A DNA stretch of 64,000 nucleotides. Origin: Homalodisca vitripennis. Its lineage: Eukaryota; Arthropoda; Insecta; Hemiptera; Cicadellidae. The notes under the pieces were generated by a model that saw only the letters and a program-made list of their open reading frames with translations, was not told where the DNA came from and ran no database searches. Below, one piece after another: positions 38,926 through 53,900 of the stretch (position 1 is its first letter; each line of letters opens with the position of its first letter). Position numbers and translations under genes: made by a program. The DNA lies in NCBI RefSeq assembly GCF_021130785.1, contig NC_060211.1, positions 22,243,001-22,307,000 on the forward strand, given 5' to 3'.

Positions 38926-41900
38926 ACGTCACCAATTGATATATAGATGTACAATTTTAAAAGTATTAGTTGTTTTTTTGCCGTCAAAAGCATTACAGTT
39001 TTTAAAATGGATAGGGTTATATTATATTATTGATAATTAAAAAGGATATATATATATATATTTTGATAAAATATACATACATACTGTATATATTATAAAT
39101 ATGATGTATAATACATAAAATATTATATAGCATATTCCCTGAAATTTTGCGATATTTACACTCTCAGGATGTAATTTAGTAATTAAAATCCTTTTTCCCT
39201 CGAAACTAATCCCAGAAATTGTTTCTAATACAAAAGCATCACAGGCAGCTTGGCTTGTTATTTACTTACTTCATCAACTCCAGTATAGCCAGAGGGCGCT
39301 GGGGTTGTTGTTTGTACAGCTGTACCTAACGATGAAACAACCTTCTCTAAACAGATTTTGATTAGGTTTTGTTTTTTACGTATACATATTTTCTCTGAGA
39401 AATTTTTCATCAACCTTTTATTAAAATGTTATGCAAGTGAATCTCAACAGATTTTAATTAATTGTGTTCTTTATGAACAAATATTTTCTTTAAGGTACAG
39501 TTTATCAACTTTTACGCGAACTTTTATACAAATAACTCTAAATTGGTATCGTAAATTTCGTAAGTTTATTACTCTGACTTGTTCATTGTACGTTTCGATC
39601 GTGTTCATTGCACTGTTTTAAATGTTGAAGAATAAAATGGTTTCTTGGATATATATATACCTAATATTATCAATATGTCAGGTTCTATCTAGAAAACATA
39701 GTATCCAACAGTGTTACAGTCAGGCCCGTAGTAAGACCGATATTTTCGGACAATTTATCTCGCAACACCTCTATTTGAAGGGGCCGTAACGACGGGTCAT
39801 GTCGGGGGACATTATGGGGCTCGGCCGAATATCTCTCCCGGGGACCGCCACAGCTGGACACAGTTAGCTGTAGCCCTGGTTACAGCTAACATCCCATTAC
39901 TACAGATTTGGGTGATATTGCACTGAATAGCAGCTTAAAATATGAATATTTATAAAAGGCAATGACAAAAATATTTAACCTAAGCGTAGGCTGAACATTT
40001 CCTTGACATTTGACTGTAAAATGAAGCTGAAGTTTTTTTATCGCTTAAATTACATACCGTAAACATTTTCTTATAACAAAATAAAATAACTATGTTAAAA
40101 TAAAATATTATTTCAAGCACTTGCCATCTGTATGTGTTGCAAAGGTAAAATTTCACACGATTATAAATGTTGTAGCCAATAACCAGTTTTAAGCAAAAAA
40201 TCATTTTACCTTAAATATCCTTGGAGATCCACCAAGGAATAGATAGTCTTACTTTATACACCAAAATAAGTTAATCTTAACAAATTGAATTTCTGGATGA
40301 TTTCTTCTTGATCATTCCCATGTAGGTCTAATTAATAAAACGAATGCTTGAATGCTTTTATGGGTAATCAAGACCTTAGATTTTGTGAAGCCTTGGACAT
40401 TTGCTTTTAACATTAAAGCACTGATAAATGATATATCAAGGAAATGAAAGTAAGGATTCCCAGAAAGGCGACATTACATGTGAAGACAAGAAGACCTACA
40501 GGAAATACTCGTCAATATCAGGATTGTGCGACAGGGCACGTGTTCATTAATCTTCAAACTGCTCATTCTACTTACCCTATGTCTGGATATTTGAACAGTT
40601 CTCTTGTTCTCATTTGTGCCTTATCGTCCATATTACTCATATCTGATAGTACCAAATATTTTTCTCAAAACTTTAATTTTAAAGTTACGTACTTTTTTCC
40701 ATCTTACCCTAATTCCATTTTGTTAAAGATTCTACATATGTACTTGGGAGTATTAATTGTGTTTTGAAAGATCCAGAGAAGGTTTATATGCATGGCCGAA
40801 GAGGAGTATTAATATTATAAAATGTTGTACTTGACAGAATTATGCAACAGCAATTTTTTAGTACGATAGCGTACTGTACCTACTCTGTTCAGGGCCCTGC
40901 AGAGAATGAAACTAGACGATTTCCAGACAGACAACTCATCATTCTATGTTTCAGCTTAAGAAATTTAACTCTTTATACGTGGCTGAAATCCAATATCTTA
41001 ATCGTACCACAGTTTAATGGTGAAAAACAACTCTTAAGATAATATAGTATTAAATCCATAATGAACGCAAGCTAGTGTTTAAAAATTATAGTGAATAAGG
41101 GGTTAAAAATTTAGGTATCTTCAGGTCTGTTTACAGCGTAAATAAATGTAGTTAATGAACATAGCTTAGAGTGAGTCGTGGCATCAGATAAGGCATCGGT
41201 GCTAACCAATTCATATGAAACATTGGGAGGGAATTCTTAATGACTCGGACTCGGTATATATTTTAATATATATAATATAAATGAAAATCAGAATTATAGC
41301 CTGGGCTTGAAGTCAATAACCACCTTTATTCCAACTCCTGGCCTGAATGTAGTTTTTAATCAGATGACGTGAATTGCATATAAATATTAAATGTTGAAAT
41401 CTAGTAATGCAAAGGGTAAGTAATGCGTCCTAGGCATGTCCAGCCTGACAGATTAGTCGATTTCTGAAGTCGGTACGCACGTTGTTAAAGTAATGAGGAA
41501 AGTGGTCCCTAGAGGGAGCGATATCTGGGCCAGTGAATCTTTTACGATGAAGTAAGGACCCCATTTAACGCCGCTCTTTTCTGAGCATGAACTGTGCATC
41601 AGCATTTTTCCAACCTATAAAAAACATATACACCTAATCTGTTCAATATTCAACTTTACCAATGTCTACAGAACAACTCAGTATTTGAGAGCGAGATCAT
41701 TGGTTCATGGTGAGTCTGTAAAATATTCGAATAAAAAGGGCTCAGTATAATATTTTTATATAAACAACAATATTTTGGATAGTCAACATATTAATTTTGT
41801 ATCATCAATATTCCTTTTTTTGTCGTAAGCTAACCCTCTACTTGCTCTTAACTAAAACTAAACAGGATATAGTTTGAAAAATGTTGAATACCAAGTTAAT

Positions 41901-44900
41901 GAATCTTGTTAAAGCTGTATTATAACCTTTGCTTATAATCCAAAATTTGAAACATTCCATCAGTCCGACGTCTGTACTTTTGTTGTTAGAAATTCTTATA
42001 TAGCAGAAAAACTAACAACGTTAAATAATTAATATTTTATAACTGTAATAAATATTTTTCTACATGGCTTGGTTTAAACTTTAAAACCTCTTCTCCATAC
42101 TAATCTTTAGATGTTTCCAATATACATTTCGGTTTCAAACCAATTTTAGATAACCTCGGATTGCTACACGTCCATTTTAATACAAATAAATGCAAACCAT
42201 TTACCAACATCAATAATGTCTTACACTTTTAACGCTTTGTTTTATCACGATATCTCTTTTCATTTGTTTATTGCAATCTGTTCAATATTTGATAAATTAA
42301 GTCCCCATTGTGATTAGCTACTAAAAGTAAACGTAAAAATGTGTGAAAGCTAAATGTTTTCTATTTCAAAAAGGAACGGTAAATTTATTTGTTTTATTTA
42401 CAAATTCTTCTGTCAAATGTAGCTTATTTTGAAAGCTATAAAATGAGAAAACCCCACGAAAATTGGAAATAAAATATCACACTTAATTGGGTTGGAGACT
42501 TGGGGCAATTCAGTTATAATTACAGTTAGGTGTTTTTACCGTGCTCATTTTACAGTTTTCACTTTTTAAAATTGTTAAGGAGTATTTACTCATCATCTTA
42601 CCTCTCATTTTGATGATATATTTATTTGCCAATTATCAATGTGCCATATTTTTATTTTAACATTCTCATACTCTCGAACCAGAATGTGAGTATCACGTGA
42701 TGTATTTTCATTACTGACAATCACGAATGCGATAGTAGACGATACGAGCCTTAGACCATTTACAAACTCAGTCATCCTTGAGTTAATGATTTTCTAATTC
42801 TCAAAGAGATAAGCAATATTACCTCAGAATGTATGGCTTTAGAATTCAGGTTTGAACCTGAAAAAATGGTTGTAACTTAAGAGTTACACGGGTGTCAAAT
42901 CTTAGTCACCTCCAAGGAGTAGAACAATGCACATTACCTTAAGTAATTTTCTTACTGCAAGTTGAGAATTTGAATATAATTAACTTACAAAGTGAGACGG
43001 ATTTGGAACATTTTTATAATTACATAATTACCTGAATGGGCAAATTAAACTTTTAATAACTACCGCAGTTATCCAATATAGCAGCAAACTCTGTTTTTTT
43101 TTTATTAACCTTAAATCTGTATTATTATTTGTGAGCCACCTGTATTTTATTATTATATATTTTAATTTTATTAATTTTTCATTCTTGCTGTTTTTTTATA
43201 TATTTCTCTTAATAACGGAGATATGACATCTTGATAGTATCCAGCTTTCTTCTTTGATAGTACAGGGAAGTAGCTCTGGAAACCGATAAATCGACCCACC
43301 TGACAGGAGGCGATGACTGCCGAGGCTATCTGGTAGATGGCCTCCCAGGAAGCACCCTGCTCGGGCCGGAAAGGCATAACGATGTACTGCAGTCCCAGTA
43401 GGGGGATGAGAATCAGAGTGGCGCGCACTGCCTTCTTAGTTCGGCCGGAGGGTGGCCCCGGCGTCTGACTTGTCGATGACGCTTTCCTGCTAACCCAATA
43501 ACTTCGTTACCTCCGGTTATTATAGATAAGGTTAGATTCTATATACCATACTTAATTGTATTAATGGTTCGAATACATAGTTATTTTGTTTTATTGTAAA
43601 AACGGAAAATTTTAGATACTCCTACACAAAAAATGACCACAATCCCAAACCTTTTGTGTTTGGATAGGGTTTGGAATAGAGGACTCCTAAACAAAAAAAG
43701 GCCACAATCCCAAACCTTATGTGTTTGGGTAAGGTTTGGAATAGAGGGCGATAAGTCCCTAACTCGTTATTTTTATTAGGATAATGCATAAAAAATCAAT
43801 TTTTTTATCATCTGAAATAGAAAGCTTTCTTTCTCTTCATTTTATCTTTCTTTTGTAATAGACTAACTATTTTTTAACCTGATGAAAATGATTTCAATCC
43901 TCAAACCGATGTGTTATGTACATTTTGTAATACATGAAATGAATATAACTATCGGAAATATCCGAAATCATACTATTTTTGCAATATAAAGCTGCAATAT
44001 ATATCTAAAGGATTCGATTTCTCTAAAACCTGATTTTTTTGAATTTGTACAATTATTTTAAAATGAGCTAAGCTAAACTTAAAAAAAAACACACAAACGA
44101 ATACAAGAAGTATAGAAGCCCACAACAGTACGTGACCAAAGTTGTTACCAATGAATCCAACCATGTAAATTACTCAAACGTGTTATTACATAAACATCAT
44201 GACATGCATCAAGATTGCACTGTTTGTTTAAAAAAGTTGTTCATTCTCCAATTTTCTAGACCCTATCATAACAACTACGTTGCAATCCTTACTAATAAAA
44301 TTAAAAAGGTTTATTAACTTTAAGTGGAATTTTACGCTTTATACAATAGATATAGGCTACCTATAAGACTAATTTAAAAGTGTTTATTCATAAACGCTAA
44401 GCTAAATCTCATAGAGTGACATGCACCGACATTGAACTCAATTTCGGTTATGCAGAAATAAAGCTTCATGCAAAATTTCAAGTTATTTTTCATATCGTTT
44501 TCGTGATATCTTGTGGATAGACAGACAGAAATAAAAGTTCGTCCAGCCCCTGGAGTGATAAGCTTCCTAACGCTTAACCAATAAACCACATATAACATTG
44601 CTAAATAAACATTGTATTTTGTATTGTTAGTATATTTTGTGATAGTTTTAGAAATAAACATAGAAACAAACTTGTTAAAGCGATAAGAAGGAAGAATACA
44701 AAATGATGCTTAGAAACGAAAGCAATAAGGATAGTTACGAGCGATCGACTTGATACAATCTTGTACTCAGTTTGTTTACAAATTTGTTTGATCTACGATT
44801 TTCTCGAATCAATATCATGGTTAACCATAAGACCTATGTAAACATTTTTAGCTTTTTATTATTACTCTTAATTTGACTTGTTTACGCCAAAATTAGTAGA

Positions 44901-47900
44901 GCTCTCTTTCTTGGAGCAAGAAGAATCTATGTACCAAGTTTCAAATATATGTACTTTCTATAGCACCAATGCGTTATATCACACAAATGAACATACAGAT
45001 AGTCAGATGGACAATGACATAATATCAAGGAGTCATGTAGAGTCCTTAATAAATAATATTTATGATTCAAATTTTCGGCAATTTTACATAACAGTTACCT
45101 AATGTAGAGTTACACAACGAGTAGTCTCTCGTTTGTATTATGTCGTTCAACACACAATACGGACATGAAAACCTCTTGCGACATGAGCTGGTTGTAAAAG
45201 AATGTAAATTAAATTATGTACTTTCAATGTAGTAATAAATCCTAATATAGTTTTGCTAAGCTCTAGAAATGAAACACAGTTGGAGAACTAAAGATGGCCA
45301 CACTGTTAGTTAAGTACTTGTTAATTAGCACAATGGAGTCCAGTGTAACCCTCTCGACCCGTGCTCACAATTTACTGTACATAAAATGAGACAAATCTCA
45401 TCGTCCATATTATCAGTTAGAACTCATAGCGTAATCGTTATATATAACGAATTGTTAGTCAGTATTATAATATTACAAGGAATTTCAATGCAAACGTTGC
45501 AGATGAAAGGATAATTAAACCAGACAGTCACATCTCACAGAGCTGCTTATACGTTAATATTATTTTTTAAAATAGTATTTTTGTGTATCGACTGTGTTTC
45601 CAAACATTACAATATATAGATTAACAATACAATTTTCATATTTTAATTTATTTTTAGTAAAATATCTAACTCAATAACTGTTGAAGTCTCCTGGTGTAAT
45701 TACAAAACATTTTAAAATAGTAGTAAACGTTAATAAAACGATATTTTTCCAATTTAGTTTATTTTTTGGACGAGGCCTTTCGAAACCAAAGGTTTTATCA
45801 TCAGGTACAAATAAACATTTACATTATTTTTATTACAACTCATATTAAAATACCATATGGTGTAAATATGCAAATACAAACATTTTGGAAATATTTCAGC
45901 CAGTATAACATGTTAGATATGACTGCAGTTTAATTTGTGAATAAATTGAGAAGAAAGAAGACTGGAATATTCACTAGGGCCTTGTTTATTGTTTATGAGT
46001 TTTTTCTTTATTTATGTTTATGTGTAGTGGTTCCCAAACATTTAAGTTCATTGGTTTTGTTACTTCTTTTATTTAATTTTAATTTTAATTGATCATCTGT
46101 GTCCTGATTCAATGCAGTGCTTGGCTACAGCAGATTTTTTTATCTCTTCCATATTTTGTTTTGTACAGAGATAGCGCATGTTCAAATCCTGCCTATGACT
46201 ATAGTATTTTTATCAGTTCTATCGACCTTGTACTGTATCGACAAAAACAAACTGATTTATAAATGCTCAATTACAATTCACTGTTAAAATAAACAACAAT
46301 GTTTTATTTAAAACTTACAAAACTTTTTATTAATAAAACTTGTATGGATAAAAAACATAAATTGTATTACATTCAAGGCCAATATGACCATAAAACACCA
46401 AGAATATAATTATTTCTTTATTATTTATTACATGATCCTCAAACATTTTATAAATAGTGGAATAAACTTTTAAAATACCCAGATGATATTATAAATCGTT
46501 ACTGATAATATTTAAGTGTATAGCGTAAGTTGGTCAATGATAATTGGATTTTACATCTAAACTAATCCAACAACAACAAAATGTAATTCTCATTACGTTA
46601 ACTGCAGTCATTCTTCGATAAAGTTTATTTCAACATAATAATGTATATTACTATGAAATTAATTCACTTTGTCTCATATGTAACTGTAAACAAAATGCAG
46701 TTATTGTAAACTTTAACTAATTACATTGTTTGCTTTAACTAATTATTGCATAATTACCTTAAGTTTACATGCTGTTGATAAAACAAAGATAAGTCGATTT
46801 GGACTCAGATTTTATTTTAAATAACATACAGTATATTGGATTTATATAAATACTGGAACATAAGAAGTAACGAATTCATTAGAAAAAGTGAAATCGATAA
46901 GGCAACATGTATCATTCTATTCAAACTAAGACTTTGGAATATGGTAAGTAAATGATGAATTATTGATTAAAGAAGTCTCTAAAATTAATTAATTACTTAA
47001 TCTTCCAGTTAAGTGAATTATATAAAATATTATTTTCATTAAACACTGACACATATAGTAGCTAACAATATGGAACAGAAATATTTTAAAATTACATGAA
47101 TAAAAGTTAAAACGCGCAGATATTACAACAGATGGTGCCCAACGATATTGAACAAATAAACATGAATTACAAAATAAGAAAGTTCGGTTTCCCCAAACAC
47201 ATTGTCCCGCAACGGGTGGAGTCCAGAACTTGGTTTATTTTATTTCAATCTTTAAGCTAAATTTACAAATCTTGCACTCTAATCCTATTGTCCCACTAAA
47301 AATATGGAAAGTGTGAAATTAACTGACATGCCATTATTGCAACGTAAAAAAGTAAATAGTTGTGGCTGTGCAGTGATACAATAAACAAACAAATACAAAC
47401 TGATTACGAGGTTATTCGAAGAGTGCATATAACACCTCTATAAAGAAATTTGAATTCATGTATTTGTTTGTTTGAAAGTTATTTTTGACGATGGAAGGAT
47501 TGTGAAGGAAACAGGATTTTTCCGGACATTTTCACTGAACGATGGCAAATGTCCGGAAAAAATCCTGTTTCCTTCATGTATTTGAATGACCTTTACAATA
47601 GAAAACTAATCAACAATATAAGGAAATTTATCTTCACATATGTAGTAAAATCCCTGGCAACAAGAGCTTCAGACAAAAACTGAAAATTCAATATAGGAAC
47701 TGGAACAGTAATATTTGCTTTGAATAAGAGTAAAATAAGTTACTTAGAGAAACCTATCATGAAAAGACTATTTTTAACCACAAAAATTAGAAAAAGATCT
47801 TTGATCTATTAAGGATTAAAATATTTTTTCTATATAGTACTATGCATAAATCTATTTATCTGTATTTAAATATCTAAAGAGATTATTAGCCAAAAGTGAA

Positions 47901-50900
47901 AAACATTTCACAATAACTGTATTTTATTTACTTTTATATTTGGGCACAAGTAATTTGATTTCAGAATATTACAACTTTGATTTAATGTTATTTTAAATAG
48001 ATAATTAATTTTAAATAAATTACCAAATAAATAAATCCCAATAAACTATATGGAAAATAGCAAATAAAAGCAATGTATAAGATTTAATATTGATATAAGC
48101 TATTGACATTATTTCTATAAATGGGATAATATTTAAAATTTTAACTAATGCACAAAGAACTTTGTAAAATGTATTTAATAAATAATGTTAATGAATTGAA
48201 AATGGAGAAGGGCAACAGAATGCAGGACAGCGGGGAATAGAATGTTTTCAAAATTGCACAATGAAATGATTCCAAAATGAAGAAAACTTTTAACTTTCTC
48301 TGTGCTGTTCTTGTAAGGTATAAGAAATCAAACATGTCAGAAACTAAACTGTCCTGAATCGAAATAGCAGCAGTAAACAATCAAACATTACCCTCACTGC
48401 AGTAGTTGTTACACTAGTAGGCTAATACACCTTGTCCAGAGAGCCTTCATACTTAAAGGATTATGGACCTTAGCCGGCGCAAGAGCTCTCGCAAGCCCAC
48501 CCACAGCCTTAATAGGCGGCATCGACCATCATTGACTCTGCTCCTAATAATTGATCAGTTTTATTCATTCTTATTCTAAATTTATCCAATTTTATTATAC
48601 ACGCAATTTTTATGGCAAAATAAAGGGAACTTGCTAATATATAACGTTCCTACTACGTACCACATGTACGATGCTAATTTATAAAAAAGGCAATTTATAA
48701 TAATGTCTAAGAAATCGCCATTCTAATGTTTTAAAATGCCAAACTTGTGCTAAGTTTAAATAATTTTTGTTATTCTTAAAGGTAACAAATTTTTTAAGGA
48801 TATTTCAATCCGTAACAAAATAAATCAGTAATTTCCATGTACCATGGTGCTAGTAGCTGATTCAGAATAGCCAGATAATAGATAACAGGATTTCGGACAT
48901 TTACCATCGTTATACGTTACAAAAACATATTTTATTGTAATGTTATTGTAACATATAAAGAGGGCAATGTCCGAAATCCTTTCAAACCTTCCATCGTCAC
49001 TAAGAAACTTTAAATAAAGACCAGATAATAGAGTTAGAGTGGCCAGCTGTGCCAGTTCTCCAGGAATAATATACTTTAGAATATTCTAGACGTGTAATTA
49101 ATTATGTTACTTATCATTGTTGCCTGTGTTGATCTATCTTAAGTGTGTCTAATACTTTCAGTAAATCTTTTTTGATATATTTATCACTTTTTAATATATT
49201 AAGGGCTATATTTCATTAGAGTATATGTGTTTCACAACTTTGTGTGAGAAATAAATTATCGTGGTGAATTACTAGAGTTTAGAGTTGGTTTTTAAACCTG
49301 TATTAAATATTTAATTAGGAAAATTCGAAGAGGCTTTGTAAGAATGCTAGGGCAAATGCTAAAAATGTCACATAGTTGTATTTAGTATGTGTACAAACAT
49401 GTTCAATGTGCAATTTTACCGTTGCAAATGTGACTACACATAAATTTTTTACTAGTTCACTGACACTCAGACAATTCATATGCAGTGACATGCGCCATCA
49501 TCGAACTAAGCTCGATGTTGCTTATATATAAATAAAGCTCCATACAAAATTTCAAGTCTACAGGTCAATTCGCTGTTGAAATATCGTGCGGATACAAAAA
49601 AAATTGGAAGTATACAAAAAAAACTAGATCCATACTTTTTTAGTTAACACTTCTTTTGTACCAGCATATTTGATCCCTTTCAATCTCCAATAAGATTCAG
49701 ACTGATAACCCTAATTGGCTAAGCGTTAGCGAAGCCTTTCACTTGAGGGGCTGAAGACCATTTCCTTTTTGTCTATCTGTTAGTCTGTCCATCTGTATAC
49801 GTATATATAAAAAGTATGGATCTAATTTTTTTGTATACTTTGACGTTGAAGCGCATTATTAAAGAGCCTTCCTTTAATGAAGGTAGTTAATATAACTTGA
49901 AGTTTATGAAATATTTAACAGGGATTCTGTTTAATTAGGACTATTCGAAGGGAAGACGTAAGAATACACACTACACATGGTGTCATGTACCATGAAGAAA
50001 TGCAAGATAAGATATATTATAACAAATTAGAAAAAAAGACAAACGTTCTGTGGATCCCGCAGTATTATAGATATAGAGGTCTAATTTGTGTCAAAAATTT
50101 TGTTTTTCATAATCAATATGATTTCAATATTAAATTAGAACGTAACTAATTTAGCATATGTATTAGTATTTTGCGAGTGCAAGAATGCATGTTTTAGTGT
50201 ATACTTTTGACAAACACGTTATTTTTGCTTATATGAAGAGGTTTTAACTAACAAACTTGTATTTTATTTTGCTACATCCCTCAACATTTAAACTGTATGT
50301 ATTTATAAATGGACTAGTATTTTCCATAACATGAAGTGCTTACAATATTGAACGGGAGTTTGGTTTCATTAGGATTATTCGAAGAGATCGTGGAGTACAT
50401 GTAAAAATAAAATAAAATCTTTTGACACTATCACACTCTCACTATCACTATCACCCCTGGATGTTCAAGCAGACTGAACAAACCATTTCCAGTGGCTATA
50501 GGCTATACGCATGAGGAACAGACTGACCTTCTTGACCTGAAGGATGCGTGTTTGAGAGACTCCCTGAACGACTGCTTGGGGCTGGAGAGGCCGGTGTGTA
50601 GCTTGGTGAGCAGGAGCCTCACGATGTTAATCAGGAACACGAGGTTCGCCAGCATAGACACACACACGGGCCCAGACAGTGTCCAAGAGTATAGTGACTC
50701 GTGAATCCAGCAGCTGCGTAATACATTTTCTTCAATCATTATACTTTTACAAAGATACAGTATATTACATTGAATAATTCTGTATTGCGTTCTTATTATT
50801 ATATTATTATTAAAGCGGGCAAAAACATCCAACTGGCACTTAATGTACAAAATCTAGTAGATCACGATAAAAATCCGTCTCAGAATGAAAAAAATTGCAA

Positions 50901-53900
50901 CTACAATTCTCTTTAAACGTCACGGGAATTGTTTGGTAGTTATAAAGCAAGTTTCATCCTAATATACGTATAACGATAAAAAGGTATTACGTAACGTGCT
51001 GTGTAATTTCACGGAATTGGTAAAATTGTACCCCACAAGCTAAGAGAGTGTGAAATCATGATACCTGTTACTAATCTCTTTTAATGCTTGTAGTATGAAA
51101 ATTAGTTTTAATTTAGGCCTAAGTGGCATTTTACAGGTTCTCTGAAATGAATATGAAAAAATTTTTAAAGACAAAATTGAACCAAAGTGAATTTTCTCTG
51201 GCCTATCAGCTAAATATAAAATCAGCTTCATTGAATCATGTATTTATCCTTTGAGTATAGTAGTGAAACAATGAAGATCTAGTGAAGTTTTGTTATTTTA
51301 ACTTTTAGTATAATTAAATGTTAAACTATATCGTAGCCTCTAATTTTTTTCGTTCTGCAGTAAAATACCGTAACTCTTTTTCACTAAAAAAACACATAAA
51401 GAACACATGTTCATTTCAAAATCGTTTTGACTTTAAACTTATTTCCGCCCAAATGTATTACTTTAGATTAGCTTAGATTTAAAATATTCTGGTTAATTGA
51501 CTTTCCAGAATTATTCAGTCAATATTTACGTTCATTTTGGATGCAAAGTTTTAATCATATCCGTTTCCAGAAAAAACTGTATTTGAGTTGATCTCACGAT
51601 TATTCAAATAAAGTGGTAAAATAAACTTCATCAGCAATTCCAGTGAAGCAATTAGTATGCATCATCACGCATTGGCACTGGTAAATCCACCGTGTCGTTT
51701 TTAGCTGTGAAAACACATATCCAATTAACTGTCAAAAACGTCTGTTGTCAGTAACATTGGTAATTGAAATTCCATTTTATGTAATTCCATCAAGCAGCAA
51801 ACTGACCGACAGCTCAATAGCATTTCGAACCTCAAGAGAACCGATTGTTCCCATTTGACTATCAAATGAACTACCATTGTCACGGTTCACCGACACACAT
51901 TGCCAATGGCGCTGTGTAGCGGGTACAACGGTTAACGCAAGATAACCGGATCAAACAACGTCGAGCGTGGCTGCTGCTTGGATGGGTGACTGCTGAGCGA
52001 TCCTGTCCTTGCAAGCAGCCCTCCTGCCTGGCCGTTGGTGGTGATTCGGAATACACCATTAAGCTGTTGGTCCGTAAGTGTTAGAGATAGCTTCATAGCC
52101 CTAACTTCACCTGATAAAATAATACATCTGTACTTAACTCTTACTTTACTTTACACACAGTAATACCTACTGGAGCTTCTCCTCCCGCCTGGAGGACCTC
52201 AGGACAGCGTACAGAGCCACCAGGAGAGCAGGCACCCCCCAGCCGATAGGGTAGAGGAAGGGCATCACCTTGGTTTCCGTGACGAATGTCACCACCAGCA
52301 GAGTATGGAGGTACAGTCCCTCGCAGAACATCCAGAAGTACGTAGCGACCAGGAAATACTGCACTAGGATGTGCAGCAGCTGACACTCTATCTTTAACAT
52401 CACAATGTTTAGTCAACTCGGTTTGTTTCATGCTTCAGAAACATCTTACAGTAGTTACAAAACTGTGCTTGTTATAAAGGGAATATTGTTTTACTTTTTT
52501 TCAATGCTACTTGATTATATATTCAAATACTATACAAGTAAATATGTGTCACCTTCGTTGCAAAACGAAAACAAGGATTTGACTTAATCTTACATTAAAA
52601 AATGTATCAATTTTATTTTATAAACAATATGTGTTTTGCTTCCAATAAAGCACTATAATACAAATCTGTGTAAATGTCTGTCAAACATTGTGTACTATTT
52701 TATAAGTAAATAAAAATAATTTGATATCAAATTTCATTTAGTTTTCGCTTACGTCACATCATATATTTGCATATAAAGTTCAAGGAAATTAAAGGAGTAC
52801 GGGGATATTTGTTTCAAAAGCACTTAACCAATCGTTTCTTGGCTATACCCAAATAAATACATGCTAGATTTTACTTCTTTGGTAACATCAATAAAAAAAA
52901 ACAAAAAAATTTTAATTAGAAAATAACTTATAATAAAGAACAGAACATATTAATTTGAAATTGAACATATATTCAAACATATAAAACTGAAAAATTAATT
53001 GTGTTAAAATCTTGTCATTAAAAAGTGTGACTATTACGTAGCTATATTTTTTCTTGATTTTTATAACCTAATGTATTAGAGATTTTGACCCGTCCTGAAA
53101 AAGAGGGTAGATTTCAATCCACGAAACGCAGTGTTTTATTTTTTTACATAAAATGATGGTAAATGTGCAAACTACTATTACTAAATTTTAATTTATGATC
53201 ACAATGTTTATTGTTTCTTAATATACCAAAAATTTATTTAATTACAATGCCTTAATAATAATAGTATTGCATGTTTGCTTTTATTAATAATCACAAATAA
53301 TTTCTGGTTTACGTCACATCAAATGAGATTATTCTTTAAGCATAGTTATAAAGCAAGTTAAGAACTCAAATATATAAACGAAACAAATTAAATGAAAATA
53401 ACAAAAAATATGAATCTCGTAATCTAAAGGAACCTACTAAGTATCAACTTTCAGCTTGATAAAAGGTTTCTCGCTTTTTTACTTCATATATTAGAAGGCA
53501 GTTAATCTAAGTTCGAGGTCCGCAGTTACCGTTTGTATTTGGTAAATTGTGTCAACCAAACTCTGCTGCCTTTAAGCCAAACAAACAATACAGTTTCCGT
53601 TCATTAGCTCCGTAGCCTAATAATTTAGCCGTGAGGAGCCATTTTGATTTTATACTGTTGTAAAATGTTTATGGTTATTGTGCTGTTCATAGTCACGATC
53701 ATGCCGGTACCTATTATGTCACTGTGTTTTATATTTAATAATAAAGAGGTAGTTTCATAATAACTTAATTCATTGTATGAGTGTTAGGAAAGTAATTAAT
53801 TTGCCTAAATTCCGCTTTTACTTATCTGTCTGTATATTGCCCGTGTTTCAGTTTTCCTCTGAATATTGTAAGAATGAACTGAACTATGAAATTATAAATA

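Larger units (their letters stand above)
36918..43299 (-). other. Intron of the receptor gene (TM6 to TM7 exons)
   Basis: 6.4 kb, mostly AT-rich. It contains TA microsatellites at 38.9 and 39.05 kb, the GC-rich block at 39.77-39.9 kb and a mildly GC-richer stretch at 41.4-41.6 kb. No other exon could be supported. The frames at 37.1-37.8, 39.4 and 40.4-41.0 kb lack any domain. Confidence 0.6.
43490..50527 (-). other. Intron of the receptor gene (TM5 to TM6 exons)
   Basis: 7.0 kb, the longest intron in the window. It holds a tandem 65-bp duplication, two family A copies, a Penelope-like fragment, two foldback copies of family B and a GC-rich block at 48.43-48.55 kb. No additional receptor exon was found, and none is needed for phase. 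Confidence 0.7.

Noticed and set aside
51942..52005. Functional 5S rRNA gene
   Set aside because: Only the internal-promoter portion resembles 5S. The 5' and 3' stem halves are missing or replaced by unrelated sequence.
52141..52431. 96-codon frame overlapping the TM3-4 exon
   Set aside because: It is the shifted frame of the real exon and contains no receptor motif.
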